A stretch of DNA of 64,000 bases from DAIOXA01 sp050949165 (GTDB lineage Bacteria > Bacillota > Proteinivoracia > UBA4975). The notes below the pieces were generated by a model. That model worked only from the letters and a program-made list of their open reading frames with translations, was not told where the DNA came from and searched no databases. The stretch lies in NCBI GenBank assembly GCA_050949165.1, contig JBMNFF010000014.1:1-64000 (forward strand). The letters run 5' to 3'. Below are positions 49,345 to 57,784 of the stretch, in pieces (position 1 is the stretch's first letter; the number at the start of each line of letters is the position of its first letter). Made by a program: the position numbers and the translations under genes.

Positions 49345-50037
49345 ATGAAAAAGCGATTTATAATTGGCTCTGTACTGCTGGCAATCACGCTTTTACTCAG
49401 CGCCTGCAGTCCAAAGCTACCCGATGGCTTTGTCTACGTCCACGATGTCATCGAGACAGTGCAGTACGATATCCGCTACTATGGCGAAGATAATTTCGTC
49501 GGCACCCGCATCGACGGCTACCTGGCCCCGGTAGCGCTGCTGACCGAAGAAGCGGCGGCCGCCCTGAAGGTGGCGGCCGATATTCTGGAAGAGCAGGGGT
49601 ACTATATAAAGATTTACGACGCCTATCGCCCCCAGCGGGCCGTGGACCATTTCGTGCGCTGGGCCCAGGATGTAGGGGATACCAAGATGAAGGCCAAGTA
49701 CTATCCCGGTTTGGACAAATCCCAGCTCTTCCCCCTGGGTTACATAGCCGAGAAATCCGGCCACTCCCGGGGCAGTGTCGTGGACCTCACCCTGGTGGAT
49801 ATGGCCACCGGTGAAGAGCTGGACATGGGCAGCGGCTTTGACTTCTTCGGCGATATTTCCAACCATGGCACCGACCTAATAACCCCTGAGCAGGAGAGAA
49901 ACAGAAACATCCTGCGGGACGCCATGGTTGCAGCGGGATTTGAGATTTACCCCGAAGAATGGTGGCACTACGCCCTCAAGGACGAACCCTACCCGGACAC
50001 ATATTTCGACTTTGAAGTCCGGGACGATTACCGGTAG
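49345..50037 (+). CDS. D-Ala-D-Ala dipeptidase (VanX/DdpX-like, M15D) lipoprotein
   Basis: The protein has 230 residues. A lipoprotein signal (LLLSACS, Cys near residue 21) is followed by an M15D zinc dipeptidase domain. Zinc ligands and catalytic residues are seen as SGHSRGSVVDLT (His near 137 and Asp near 144) and EEWWHY (Glu and His near 209-212), with DAYRPQRAV containing the substrate-binding Arg. DdpX/VanX enzymes split D-Ala-D-Ala; the lipobox places this one outside the membrane, unlike VanX. With DppA, LdcA, Alr and the transporters it points to use of D-Ala from the cell wall. No vanA/vanS/vanR genes are nearby, so it is not evidence of glycopeptide resistance. Confidence 0.9.
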   Translation: MKKRFIIGSVLLAITLLLSACSPKLPDGFVYVHDVIETVQYDIRYYGEDNFVGTRIDGYLAPVALLTEEAAAALKVAADILEEQGYYIKIYDAYRPQRAVDHFVRWAQDVGDTKMKAKYYPGLDKSQLFPLGYIAEKSGHSRGSVVDLTLVDMATGEELDMGSGFDFFGDISNHGTDLITPEQERNRNILRDAMVAAGFEIYPEEWWHYALKDEPYPDTYFDFEVRDDYR

Positions 50038-50183
50038 AACTTACCGGCGGCGGACTGCCGATTACCCGCTCCAGCCCGGCGGGGAAATTCCGTGACCTCT
50101 GGGTTTCCCAGGCAAACAAATAGCGGGGGCGACTGCCCTCGCTATTTTCATCTATTATTTTGGATTGGCCATCGCCCCTGAGA

Positions 50184-51830
50184 TCAGGGAGTCTCCTCCG
50201 GGGCCGCTGCCGGTGGGACAGCTTCCTCGTCCCCTGCAGGGGAGACCTCTCCTTCATCTCCAGCCTCGTCCGGTCGGGCCGGCTCCTCCCCTTGCTCCGC
50301 CGCCGGCGCCGAGGGCTCGGCCGCCACTGGTTCCGAATCCGGGCTGGGGGGCTCCTCCACCACCTCTGTTCCCTCCTCTGGCTGGAGGGGCTCCGTCTCT
50401 GCCTCCACAGGCTTGTCAAACTCGGCAAAGAGATTGGCGTGTTTCTTGTCCAGCTTGCCCTGATCGATGAGCTTCACCAGTCCGGCCTTGGCCTGGACAA
50501 AGAACTCTTCCGCTTCCATGAGGTTGGCCTCTACCAGGCGCCCTTCCAAGTCGGTTCCGGGCAATTGCCTTTGCAGTCTTTCGGCCAGGGTTTCTGCCAG
50601 CTTGGAAGCCGGCTTAAAGGGAAGGTTTAACCCGCCAAAGAGGCCGGAGACAGCTCCCAGGATGCCGCGGCTTCCCATGACCTGGGGCGGGAAGACCAGC
50701 CAGCGCCCGCCGGGATAGCGGGCGGCGTAGAAGACGGCGTTATGGGCCTGGGCGGCGCGCTGGGTAGAGAGCTCCAGCGTGGCGGCCAGGACCCGCTCCG
50801 GTTGCTGCTGGTACAGGGCCAGGCGGCGCTCCAGACCTTTGCTGAAGCCCTCCAGGGCGGCGTCCAGGCGCTTTTGGCGGAGGGCGAAGGCCTCCAGGCG
50901 CTTGTTCAGTTCGCTCTGGAATTCGCGGATTTTGGCCTGTTGCTGCTTTTCAGCTTCTTTATAGTTGTCCTCCAGCTCCTGCCGCTTCTTGGCAAACCAC
51001 TTTTCGTTTTCCGCCATGCTCTTTTCGGCAGTCTTGATTTGATCCCGCCAGTAATTGTCTCCGCTTTCCTTGAATCCTTCCTGGAACCGGTTGAGCTCCT
51101 CCTGGAGCATGTCTTTGCGCTTCTGGTACTCCTCCTGGACCGCCTTGAGGGCGGCATCCGCCTCCGCCCGCCGGGTAGCAATGGCAGTTTCCACCTGGCT
51201 GGTGAGGTCGGCCAGGGACTGCTCGCCGGCGACGCGCTCTTCTTCGGCCCACTTCTGTATTTTGTCCGCCAGGATGTCCCGGTGGGCATAGGCCTTCTGC
51301 TTGAGTTCGCTCCAGGCCTGGGCGGCCCGGGTATAGGCCTGAAGCTGGTCCGTCAGCTGCTGCAAGGCCCCGTCGCTATCAGCCTTTTCCTCCCAGTCCA
51401 CCAGGAGTTGCTCCTGGGCGCCGTCCAACAGAGTCGCCACCTGTTCGGGTACGGCAATCAAACCTGGGAATTCTAAAGTGCTGGGGGTAAATTCAGTGGC
51501 CGCCTTTGTCCAGCCCTGGCACAGGTCCAGGAACGCCTCTTCGCCGGCCTCGGGATCCAGATCAGTCTCGGGAATATCGGGGGAGAGGTCAAACCGGATA
51601 CTGCCGGAAACCAGCCCTTGGGGATTAAAGACCAGGCAACGTCCTGTGGTCTCCCCCGGGGTCCAGGTCACAGTTCTCAGGGGAAGGGCAAAGCGGGCGA
51701 CGACTTCGATGGGTTCGTACTGCTTGCGGCCGAATAGCCCCTTGCTCTTCCTCTCGGCCATAGCCAGGCCCAAGGCGGCGGCAGCTTCTATGTCCGCTGC
51801 CGGGGGAAGTAAATCGACAATAAATGGCAC
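50184..51830 (-). CDS. Large coiled-coil protein of unknown function
   Basis: A 548-residue protein without signal peptide or membrane segments. Residues 1-130 are a compact domain beginning PFIVDLLPPAADIEAAAALG. Residues 170-330 are almost continuous charged coiled coil (QSLADLTSQVETAIATRR, EEYQKRKDMLQEELNRFQ, AEKSMAENEKWFAKKRQEL). A small globular part follows near 350-450 (GRWLVFPPQVMGSRGILGAVSGLFGGLN), and the tail from about 475 is Glu/Pro-rich. The start is GTG at 51830 with AGGAGGTG upstream. No family was recognised. It is divergent from the NERD gene. Confidence 0.65.
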   Translation of the reverse strand: MPFIVDLLPPAADIEAAAALGLAMAERKSKGLFGRKQYEPIEVVARFALPLRTVTWTPGETTGRCLVFNPQGLVSGSIRFDLSPDIPETDLDPEAGEEAFLDLCQGWTKAATEFTPSTLEFPGLIAVPEQVATLLDGAQEQLLVDWEEKADSDGALQQLTDQLQAYTRAAQAWSELKQKAYAHRDILADKIQKWAEEERVAGEQSLADLTSQVETAIATRRAEADAALKAVQEEYQKRKDMLQEELNRFQEGFKESGDNYWRDQIKTAEKSMAENEKWFAKKRQELEDNYKEAEKQQQAKIREFQSELNKRLEAFALRQKRLDAALEGFSKGLERRLALYQQQPERVLAATLELSTQRAAQAHNAVFYAARYPGGRWLVFPPQVMGSRGILGAVSGLFGGLNLPFKPASKLAETLAERLQRQLPGTDLEGRLVEANLMEAEEFFVQAKAGLVKLIDQGKLDKKHANLFAEFDKPVEAETEPLQPEEGTEVVEEPPSPDSEPVAAEPSAPAAEQGEEPARPDEAGDEGEVSPAGDEEAVPPAAAPEETP

Positions 51831-51959
51831 TTTTCACACCTCCTGCGCTAGTATTCTGCGTCCAAGAATTATTTTCCTGCTGTTACATATGCTCTCGTCC
51901 AGATTCTTATTCCTGCAGGAAAATGTCCCGCCCAGGTCGAAGTCTCCCGGGGTGATACT

Positions 51960-52820
51960 ATGGCGAAAACTTACCGTAAACACCGGCACCATGGTCTTGG
52001 GCTGGGGCTGCGGCAACTGGCGCGCAAATTCATCGGCGTCTCCCGCCCCCTGGCCTGGGGCCTTTTTCTCCTGTACCTGCTCCTGCCCTGGCTCCTGCCC
52101 CTGGGGCCGTTGGCCAGGGCATTGCTCTCGGGCCTCGCCGTTCTCTCCGCCATCGGGGCATATATCTGGGGGCGCCGGGCCGTCCAAGTGGCCAGGGAGA
52201 TGGACATTCTGGCCGCCGGCCGCCATGGGGAAGGGAAGGTGGCCAGGCTCCTGGCCGGGCTGCCCCGGGACTGGGTCGTCCTCAACGATCTGGCCCTGCG
52301 GGCCGGGGGCCCCATCGTCCAGATCGACCACGTGGCAATTGCGCCCTCCGGGGTCTTTGTCCTGGAGACCAAGGCCCAGAAGGGCCAGATCGTCTCTGCC
52401 CCCCCGGAGGGAAGCTGGCAGGTAAAGCGCCGGGAGGGCATCCGGACCATGGCCAACCCCGTCCAACAGAACCGCGCCCAGGTTCAGGCCTGCAGGTACC
52501 TCCTGGACCGGCTGGCTGTTCAGGTGCCCTGCCGCGGCCTGGTGGTGATGACCGAGGCCATGGCCCAGACCGATTGGCCGCTGGTCAAAGATGAAGATCT
52601 GCCCGCCTATCTGAGCCAAGAAGCAGGCAAGGCAAAACAGGTCCTCAGTCCCAAAGAGGTGCGAAAACTGGCCAGGGACCTGCTTTCATATCAGGTCCGG
52701 GGCCGCGCTCCCTGGCAAAAGGGGCCGGAACATTGGCGCTGCTTCGCCCTTTCGGTGCTGGCGCCCTTCCTGCTCTACGGCCTGGTCCTGGCGGGAATGT
52801 TCCTCTGGAACCGGATTTGA
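51960..52820 (+). CDS. NERD-domain (nuclease-related) membrane protein
   Basis: A 286-residue protein with two hydrophobic segments near residues 33-70, a NERD domain at about 80-200 and a C-terminal membrane anchor (FALSVLAPFLLYGLVLAGMFL). NERD marks are GRHGEGKVARLL, then IVQIDHVAIAPSGVFVLETKAQKGQI (given here as QIDHVAIAPSGVFV and ETKAQKG, with the D...ExK triad), similar to Mrr-like nucleases. Its role in Bacteria is unclear; DNA processing or nucleotide-linked membrane functions have been suggested. ATG 51960 follows GGGGTGAT. It is isolated from the following minus-strand genes. Confidence 0.85.
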   Translation: MAKTYRKHRHHGLGLGLRQLARKFIGVSRPLAWGLFLLYLLLPWLLPLGPLARALLSGLAVLSAIGAYIWGRRAVQVAREMDILAAGRHGEGKVARLLAGLPRDWVVLNDLALRAGGPIVQIDHVAIAPSGVFVLETKAQKGQIVSAPPEGSWQVKRREGIRTMANPVQQNRAQVQACRYLLDRLAVQVPCRGLVVMTEAMAQTDWPLVKDEDLPAYLSQEAGKAKQVLSPKEVRKLARDLLSYQVRGRAPWQKGPEHWRCFALSVLAPFLLYGLVLAGMFLWNRI

Positions 52821-52908
52821 GAACAATTGCAATAAAAATGGGGCCGTACAGCGGCCCTGTTTTCAACCTAAGTTCTTCAAACCTCCAGCTTCTGCCTAAA
52901 CTCCAACC

Positions 52909-53427
52909 TCAATCAGTGGGGCAAGGGGAAACGCCCCCGTACACCTCATAGTGGACCTTTTGGGGATCGTATTTGCTGTGGGCGGGTTTTTCCTCTGCCG
53001 GGTAGCCCAGGGCTGCCAGACCCAGGGGCGACAGTTCCCGGGGCAAAGCCAAGATTTCTGCAATCTTGGCCTCCCGCTCCTGATTGGGATGCACGCCCAG
53101 CCAGACCCCGCCCAGGTTCAGGTTGGCGGCGGCCAGGAGCAGGTTTTCCATGGCAGCGGAACAATCCTGGACCCAATACTTGTTATCGTTGGCGCCACAG
53201 ACGCAAATGCACAGCGGCGCTTCCTTAAGCATCTTGGCGTAGGGGTGAAGCTCGGCAATTGCGTCCAGGGTGGTCCGCCGGGTTATCACTATGAATTGCC
53301 AGGGCTGGCGATTGGAGGCCGAAGGCGCCGCCATGGCCGCCTTGAGCAGCATGTCCACCTTCTCCTGTTCCACTGGCCTGTCGAAAAACTTCCGGATGCT
53401 TCTGCGCTTAAAAATCCAAGCCGGCAT
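52909..53427 (-). CDS. Nitroreductase family FMN protein
   Basis: A 172-residue flavin oxidoreductase of the nitroreductase family (NAD(P)H-dependent reduction of quinones, nitro compounds or flavin intermediates). FMN contacts appear in RRSIRKFFDRPV near the N-terminus, SASNRQPWQFIVITRR near residue 36-50, and AAANLNLGGVWLGVHP. It is short, lacking the C-terminal extension of NfsB, as in many clostridial members. ATG 53427 overlaps or abuts the previous gene; AAGGTG precedes it. It is cotranscribed with the DUF2726 gene. Confidence 0.88.
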   Translation of the reverse strand: MPAWIFKRRSIRKFFDRPVEQEKVDMLLKAAMAAPSASNRQPWQFIVITRRTTLDAIAELHPYAKMLKEAPLCICVCGANDNKYWVQDCSAAMENLLLAAANLNLGGVWLGVHPNQEREAKIAEILALPRELSPLGLAALGYPAEEKPAHSKYDPQKVHYEVYGGVSPCPTD

Positions 53428-53428
53428 T

Positions 53429-53953
53429 CTACACACCTTCCTTAAAATTTCCTGCCGCCGCCTGGGCCCGGGCCTTGGCCTGTTCCAGGGCATGGCGCAG
53501 CAGTTCAATATGCTGGTAGCGATCTGAGGGCAACCAGAGCAGGGTGAGGCCTGCCCTGGCCGCAATCCGTTCCAGGGTCTGGTCCCGCCCGGGCTGCCAG
53601 GGCGAGGGGTCCCCCTCTCCCCGCTCAAATTGGACGATGGCCGTGGGCGTGAAGTGCTTTTGATGGAGGATGGCAAAATCTGCCCAGCGTTGCCGGAGCC
53701 ATTCCTGCAGGGGCTCTCCCCCTTCATCGGGGGCTGCCAGCAGAGTGGGCAGGGGAACATTGGCCAGGACCAGATAGTCCTCGCCGACAGCCTCTTGCAG
53801 GGCCAGCCAGAACTGGCGCCTCTCCCGGCTGCAGTAGGACTGGCGGACAGAACAGGCAATCTTCCCCAAATTGGGCCTGATGAATATCGCCTTGAGAATC
53901 AGGAGGATAGCCAGGCCCAGGCCGCCCAGAATGAGCCAATGCAGCGTCTGCAT
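53429..53953 (-). CDS. DUF2726 membrane-anchored protein
   Basis: A 174-residue protein with an N-terminal membrane segment (HWLILGGLGLAILLILKAIF) followed by a DUF2726-type domain, which is predicted to share the restriction-endonuclease-like fold. Characteristic stretches are QKHFTPTAIVQFERGEGD and ERIAARAGLTLLWLPSDR. Acidic residues in the expected positions are only partly visible, so catalysis is uncertain. ATG 53953 follows GGGGAGGCGATAG; its stop lies one base before the nitroreductase start. The gene heads that two-gene operon. Confidence 0.75.
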   Translation of the reverse strand: MQTLHWLILGGLGLAILLILKAIFIRPNLGKIACSVRQSYCSRERRQFWLALQEAVGEDYLVLANVPLPTLLAAPDEGGEPLQEWLRQRWADFAILHQKHFTPTAIVQFERGEGDPSPWQPGRDQTLERIAARAGLTLLWLPSDRYQHIELLRHALEQAKARAQAAAGNFKEGV

Positions 53954-54045
53954 ACTATCGCCTCCCCGAGGAAGAGTTCTCCACTGACCTGGAAAATCCT
54001 TCCCGAAGCCATACAGTCGCGCTTCGCTTCTCTCCCCGGCCATTC

Positions 54046-54075
54046 TTGACAAGGGTCGCCAAACTGGGGCATAAT
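54046..54075 (+). promoter_or_regulatory. Promoter of the trpS T-box transcript
   Basis: TTGACA, an 18-base spacer and CATAAT lie immediately before the T-box leader. Confidence 0.75.
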
Positions 54076-54081
54076 AGGAAA

Positions 54082-54294
54082 AAGCTCTGACGGCAGAATA
54101 GTACCCTGGCAAGGGGCATGCAGTGAGTCGGCGTTTGGTGAGAGATCCGACTGCCGGTGCCAGAGGGAATGGACTGCCCAGCTCCCGGGAGGCAATGCCC
54201 GGGCGGCTGCCGCCGTTACCGGCATGAGGGTGCGCATATGCGCAAATTCGGGTGGTACCGCGGTTAACTCCGTCCCGTTGGGCGGAGTTTTTTA
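54082..54294 (+). promoter_or_regulatory. T-box leader, tryptophan-specific
   Basis: The T-box core ATTCGGGTGGTACCGCGG (54247-54264) precedes a terminator ACTCCGTCCCG/GGGCGGAGT with T's (54266-54294). A stem I with a GAGAGA-type loop E is seen near 54140-54146, and TGG at 54180-54182 in GGGAATGGACT is a suitable Trp specifier codon. Uncharged tRNA-Trp would open the antiterminator and allow trpS expression. Confidence 0.88.
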
Positions 54295-54319
54295 TTCAAT
54301 TATCTAGGAGTGATTTTTA

Positions 54320-55294
54320 ATGAAACGGGTTTTTTCAGGCGTCCAACCCTCCGGGGTCCTGACCCTGGGCAACTATCTGGGGGCCCTTAAGAATTTCGTA
54401 AAGCTCCAGGACGAGCATGACTGCCTCTTCTGTGTCGTGGACCTCCACGCCTTGACCGTCCCCCAAGAGCCCCTGGTATTGAGAGAGAATGTGCGCCGGG
54501 TTGCAGGGTTGTTCCTGGCGGCGGGCATTGATCCCCAAAAATCTACGGTCTTTGTCCAGTCCCGGGTCCATGCCCATGCCGAGCTGGCCTGGCTGCTCCA
54601 ATGCCTGACGGGTTTTGGCGAGCTGGGGCGCATGACTCAGTTTAAAGAGAAATCCCAGGGCAAGGAGTCCTTTTCTGCAGGGCTCTTTACCTATCCTACC
54701 CTGATGGCCGCAGATATCCTCCTTTACGATACCAATTATGTGCCGGTGGGCGATGACCAGAAACAGCATCTGGAGCTGACCCGGGACCTGGCTCAGCGCT
54801 TTAACAGCCGGTTTGGCGACCTGCTGGTGGTGCCCGAGCCCATGATTCCCAAAGTCGGGGCCAGGATCATGGCCCTGGACGACCCAACGGCAAAGATGAG
54901 CAAGTCCAGCCCCAGCCCCGGGAGCTATATCTCCATGCTGGACACCCCCGATGTCATTACCAAGAAGCTGAAGCGGGCCGTCACCGACGGCGGAAGCGAA
55001 ATCCGCTTTGACCCCGAAGCCAAGCCTGGAGTCAGCAACCTCCTCAGCATCCTGGCGGCCTGCACCGGCAAGGGCCTGCAGGAGTTGGAGGCAGAATTTG
55101 CCGGCAAGGGCTATGGCCACCTCAAGCTGGCTGCGGCGGAAGCCGTGGTGGCGGAACTGGAGCCGGTCCAGAAGCGCTTCCGGGAGATTATGGAAAGCGG
55201 TGTCCTGGATGACGCCCTGGACAGGGGAGCGCGCCGGGCCAAGAAATTGGCTGCCGCCACCCTCTTCCGGGTCCAGCAGGCCATGGGTCTCTAG
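54320..55294 (+). CDS. trpS: Tryptophanyl-tRNA synthetase
   Basis: Class Ic aminoacyl-tRNA synthetase that charges tRNA-Trp. The 324-residue protein has the HIGH-like signature PSGVLTLGNYLGALKNF near residues 10-26, the substrate region ADILLYDTNYVPVGDDQKQH, and the KMSKS loop AKMSKSSPSPGS near residue 194. Length is usual for the bacterial enzyme. ATG 54320 follows TAGGAGTGA. It is regulated by the Trp T-box. It is a single-gene transcript. Confidence 0.96.
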   Translation: MKRVFSGVQPSGVLTLGNYLGALKNFVKLQDEHDCLFCVVDLHALTVPQEPLVLRENVRRVAGLFLAAGIDPQKSTVFVQSRVHAHAELAWLLQCLTGFGELGRMTQFKEKSQGKESFSAGLFTYPTLMAADILLYDTNYVPVGDDQKQHLELTRDLAQRFNSRFGDLLVVPEPMIPKVGARIMALDDPTAKMSKSSPSPGSYISMLDTPDVITKKLKRAVTDGGSEIRFDPEAKPGVSNLLSILAACTGKGLQELEAEFAGKGYGHLKLAAAEAVVAELEPVQKRFREIMESGVLDDALDRGARRAKKLAAATLFRVQQAMGL

Positions 55295-55413
55295 GCCGGC
55301 CTGGGGCGACAGCTGTACTACAGCAGCTGCCCCTGATATAGTACACTTACTTTTCCTGGCTGCCTGCGTAAGCATTCTCCGCCCAGGACAGGCCACAAAA
55401 TTATTATGCCAGT

Positions 55414-55429
55414 TGTGACCTGGGTCACA
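55414..55429. promoter_or_regulatory. CRP/FNR-family operator palindrome before ferredoxin
   Basis: TGTGA-CCTGGG-TCACA is a perfect TGTGA-N6-TCACA palindrome, the recognition pattern of CRP/FNR-type regulators, including redox sensors such as HcpR in anaerobes. It lies about 60 bases before the ferredoxin ATG, near a possible TTAATA -10. Confidence 0.6.
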
Positions 55430-55477
55430 GCACTGGTACAGGCCCTGGCATATCATTAATACAGGAGGTGGAACATA

Positions 55478-55669
55478 ATGAAAACCCATGTAATTCCCGA
55501 GAAGTGCATCGGCTGCACCCTGTGCACCACCATTTGTCCTGATGTATTCGAAATGAACGATGAAGAAAAGGCCTATGCCAAGCAGGAAAACGTCCCCGCC
55601 GAGCTGGAGGACGAGGTAAGGGAAGCAGCGGAAAGCTGCCCCACCGAGGCCATTGAAGTCGAAGAATAA
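55478..55669 (+). CDS. [4Fe-4S] ferredoxin
   Basis: A 63-residue low-potential electron carrier with the single-cluster motif CIGCTLCTTICP near residues 10-21 and a distal Cys in ESCPTEAI near 51-58. The acidic C-terminal end (IEVEE) and length are typical of clostridial/Desulfovibrio-type ferredoxins. ATG 55478 follows GGAGGTGG. It is monocistronic, with a FNR-like site upstream and a bidirectional terminator after it. It may serve formate dehydrogenase or other redox enzymes, but no direct link is shown. Confidence 0.93.
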   Translation: MKTHVIPEKCIGCTLCTTICPDVFEMNDEEKAYAKQENVPAELEDEVREAAESCPTEAIEVEE

Positions 55670-55673
55670 TTGC

Positions 55674-55710
55674 CAAAAATAGAGGGAACCCTGCGGTTCC
55701 CTCTATTTTT
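55674..55710. terminator. Bidirectional terminator between ferredoxin and glyS
   Basis: AAAAATAGAGGGAACC-CTGC-GGTTCCCTCTATTTTT, a symmetric terminator serving both converging genes. Confidence 0.9.
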
Positions 55711-57784
55711 ATTCCACTATCCTGCTCAGGTCGGCAATGCCGTCCATCAGGGCCACCACCGCCGAGAGCAGGGCCAGGCGGTTGCGGCGAAGCTCTGGTT
55801 CCTCGGCCATGACCATCACCGCATCGAAGAAGGCGTCCACAGCGGGGCGCAGATCGGCCATGACCTGGAAGGCGGCGGCATAGTCGGCGCCGGCGGCGGC
55901 AATCCCCTGGCGGGCCGCCTGAACTTCCCTCCAAAGCCGGGTCTCGGCCGGGTCCTGGAAGGATTCGGCCTTTACCTCGCCGCCCTCGCCCTTCTGGGCC
56001 AGGTTGGCGGCCCGGGTATAGGCGGTGAGGAGGGCGCCGAAGTTTTCCTGCCGGCGGAAATCGGTCAGGGCCAGGGCCCGCTTCTTGACCTGGGCAGGTT
56101 TATCTATCCCTGCGGCCAGCACGGCCTCGATGACATCATAGGTGACCCCCGCTTCCCCCAGGAGGAAGCGCAGGCGCTGGGCAAAGAAATCAAGCACATC
56201 TGCCCTAACCTGGTCCAGGCTCCGCTCCAGGGAAAATTTCTCCTCATAGGACCGGTACACCCGCTCTGCCAGGGCAGACAGGGAGAGGGACAGTTCCTTC
56301 TCCATGGCCATATGGCAGATGCCCTGGGCCTGGCGGCGCAGGCCGTAAGGATCCTGGGAACCGGTGGGGATCATTCCCAGGCAGAAGCAGCCAATGATGA
56401 GGTCCATCTTGTCCGCCAGGGCCAGGATGGTCCCCGCCGGAGATTCGGGGAGGGCATCCCCGGCAAAGCGGGGCAGGTAATGCTCCCGCACAGCCTGGGC
56501 CGCCCCTTTCTCTTCGCCGGCCAGGAGGGCGTATTTCTCGCCCATGATGCCCTGGAGTTCCGGGAACTCGTTGACCATGTTGGTGGTGAGGTCGGCCTTG
56601 GCCAGGTAGGCGCCCCGCTGGGCCAGGGCCTTTACGGCGGCTTCGGCGCCCAGGTGGTCGGCCAGCCAGGCAGAGTTGACCACCAGCCGCTCCACCCGGT
56701 CCCGGACAGTGCCCAGCTTTTCCAAAAAGACCACCTTGGCCAGCCTATCTACCAGGGTATCCATCTCGAGCTTCTGATCTTCGGCCCAGAAAAAGGCGGC
56801 GTCATCCAGGCGGGCGCGCAGCACCTTCTCATTGCCCTTGCGGACCAGGTCCAGATGCTCCGGGCTACCGCTGCGCACGGCAATGAAGCCCGGCAGCAGG
56901 CGGCCCTGGGCGTCCAGCACCGGGAAGTAACGCTGGTGTTCCTTCATGCTGGTTACCAGCACTTCGGCGGGGAGGTCCATGTACCTCTGGTCAATGGCGC
57001 CCCAGAGGGCGGTGGGGTATTCCACCAGGAAGGTAATCTCCTCCAGCAAATCCCCATCCTCCTCGACCTTGCCGCCGTGAAAGGCCGCCAGCTCGGCAAC
57101 CTGACGCCAGATGAGTTCCCGCCGCCGCTCCGGGTCGGCCATGACCCAGGCTGCTTCCAGTTTGGCCAGGTACTCTCCTGGCTGGGACAGGGACAGGGGC
57201 TCCGGGGCGAGAAAGCGATGGCCCCAGGTCTTTCTGTCCGCAGTCACGCCTCCCACCTCCAGGGGCAGGACCTCAGGCCCCAGCAGGGCCACCAGCCAGC
57301 GGATGGGACGGGCGAAGCGCAGTTCTCCCCAGCCCCAGCGCATGGGCTTGGGGAAGGACAGATTGGCAATCCAGGCTTGGAGGAGTTGAGGTAGGACTTC
57401 CCGGGCAGGCAGCCCCCTCTCCACGCGATTGGCGAAGACATAGGGAACCCCGTTGACATCCTCCTGGATGACTGCAGCGATGTCCACCCCCTGGCCCCGG
57501 GCAAAACCCTGCAGGGCCTTGGTGGGATTGCCCTGGGGATCAAAGGCCGCCTTGACCGAGGGTCCCCGGACCTTGACGGCCAAATCCCTTTGGACCGGAG
57601 CCACACTGTGGACATAAAGGGCAATCCGCCGGGGGGTCCCATAGGTCTGAATCTCGCCATGCTCCAACCTGGCCTCTGCCAGACCCTGGCGGGCTGCTTC
57701 CCGCAGCTGCGCCAAGGCGGGGGGCATGAACTGGGCTGGCATTTCCTCCAGGCCGATTTCCAAGAGCAGATCTTGTCTCGCCAT
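55709..57784 (-). CDS. glyS: Glycyl-tRNA synthetase beta subunit
   Basis: The large subunit of the alpha2-beta2 glycyl-tRNA synthetase, which recognises tRNA-Gly. The 691-residue length is standard. Visible marks are LLEIGLEEMPAQF at the start, YGTPRRIALYV near residue 48, GKPMRWG-like KPMRWGWGELRFARPIRWL (FARPIRW block), TVDRAEV-like lid regions and the HD-type stretch in MGEKYALLAGEEKGAAQAVREHYLP; the C-terminal anticodon-binding region is near 580-690. The ATG 57784 overlaps the glyQ stop by four bases. It is transcribed with glyQ under the T-box leader. Confidence 0.95.
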   Translation of the reverse strand: MARQDLLLEIGLEEMPAQFMPPALAQLREAARQGLAEARLEHGEIQTYGTPRRIALYVHSVAPVQRDLAVKVRGPSVKAAFDPQGNPTKALQGFARGQGVDIAAVIQEDVNGVPYVFANRVERGLPAREVLPQLLQAWIANLSFPKPMRWGWGELRFARPIRWLVALLGPEVLPLEVGGVTADRKTWGHRFLAPEPLSLSQPGEYLAKLEAAWVMADPERRRELIWRQVAELAAFHGGKVEEDGDLLEEITFLVEYPTALWGAIDQRYMDLPAEVLVTSMKEHQRYFPVLDAQGRLLPGFIAVRSGSPEHLDLVRKGNEKVLRARLDDAAFFWAEDQKLEMDTLVDRLAKVVFLEKLGTVRDRVERLVVNSAWLADHLGAEAAVKALAQRGAYLAKADLTTNMVNEFPELQGIMGEKYALLAGEEKGAAQAVREHYLPRFAGDALPESPAGTILALADKMDLIIGCFCLGMIPTGSQDPYGLRRQAQGICHMAMEKELSLSLSALAERVYRSYEEKFSLERSLDQVRADVLDFFAQRLRFLLGEAGVTYDVIEAVLAAGIDKPAQVKKRALALTDFRRQENFGALLTAYTRAANLAQKGEGGEVKAESFQDPAETRLWREVQAARQGIAAAGADYAAAFQVMADLRPAVDAFFDAVMVMAEEPELRRNRLALLSAVVALMDGIADLSRIVE

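Noticed and set aside
49345..50037. Glycopeptide-resistance (vanX) gene
   Set aside because: It lacks vanA/vanB ligase, vanH dehydrogenase and vanRS neighbours and has a lipoprotein signal; an outward-facing dipeptidase for nutrition or wall turnover fits better.
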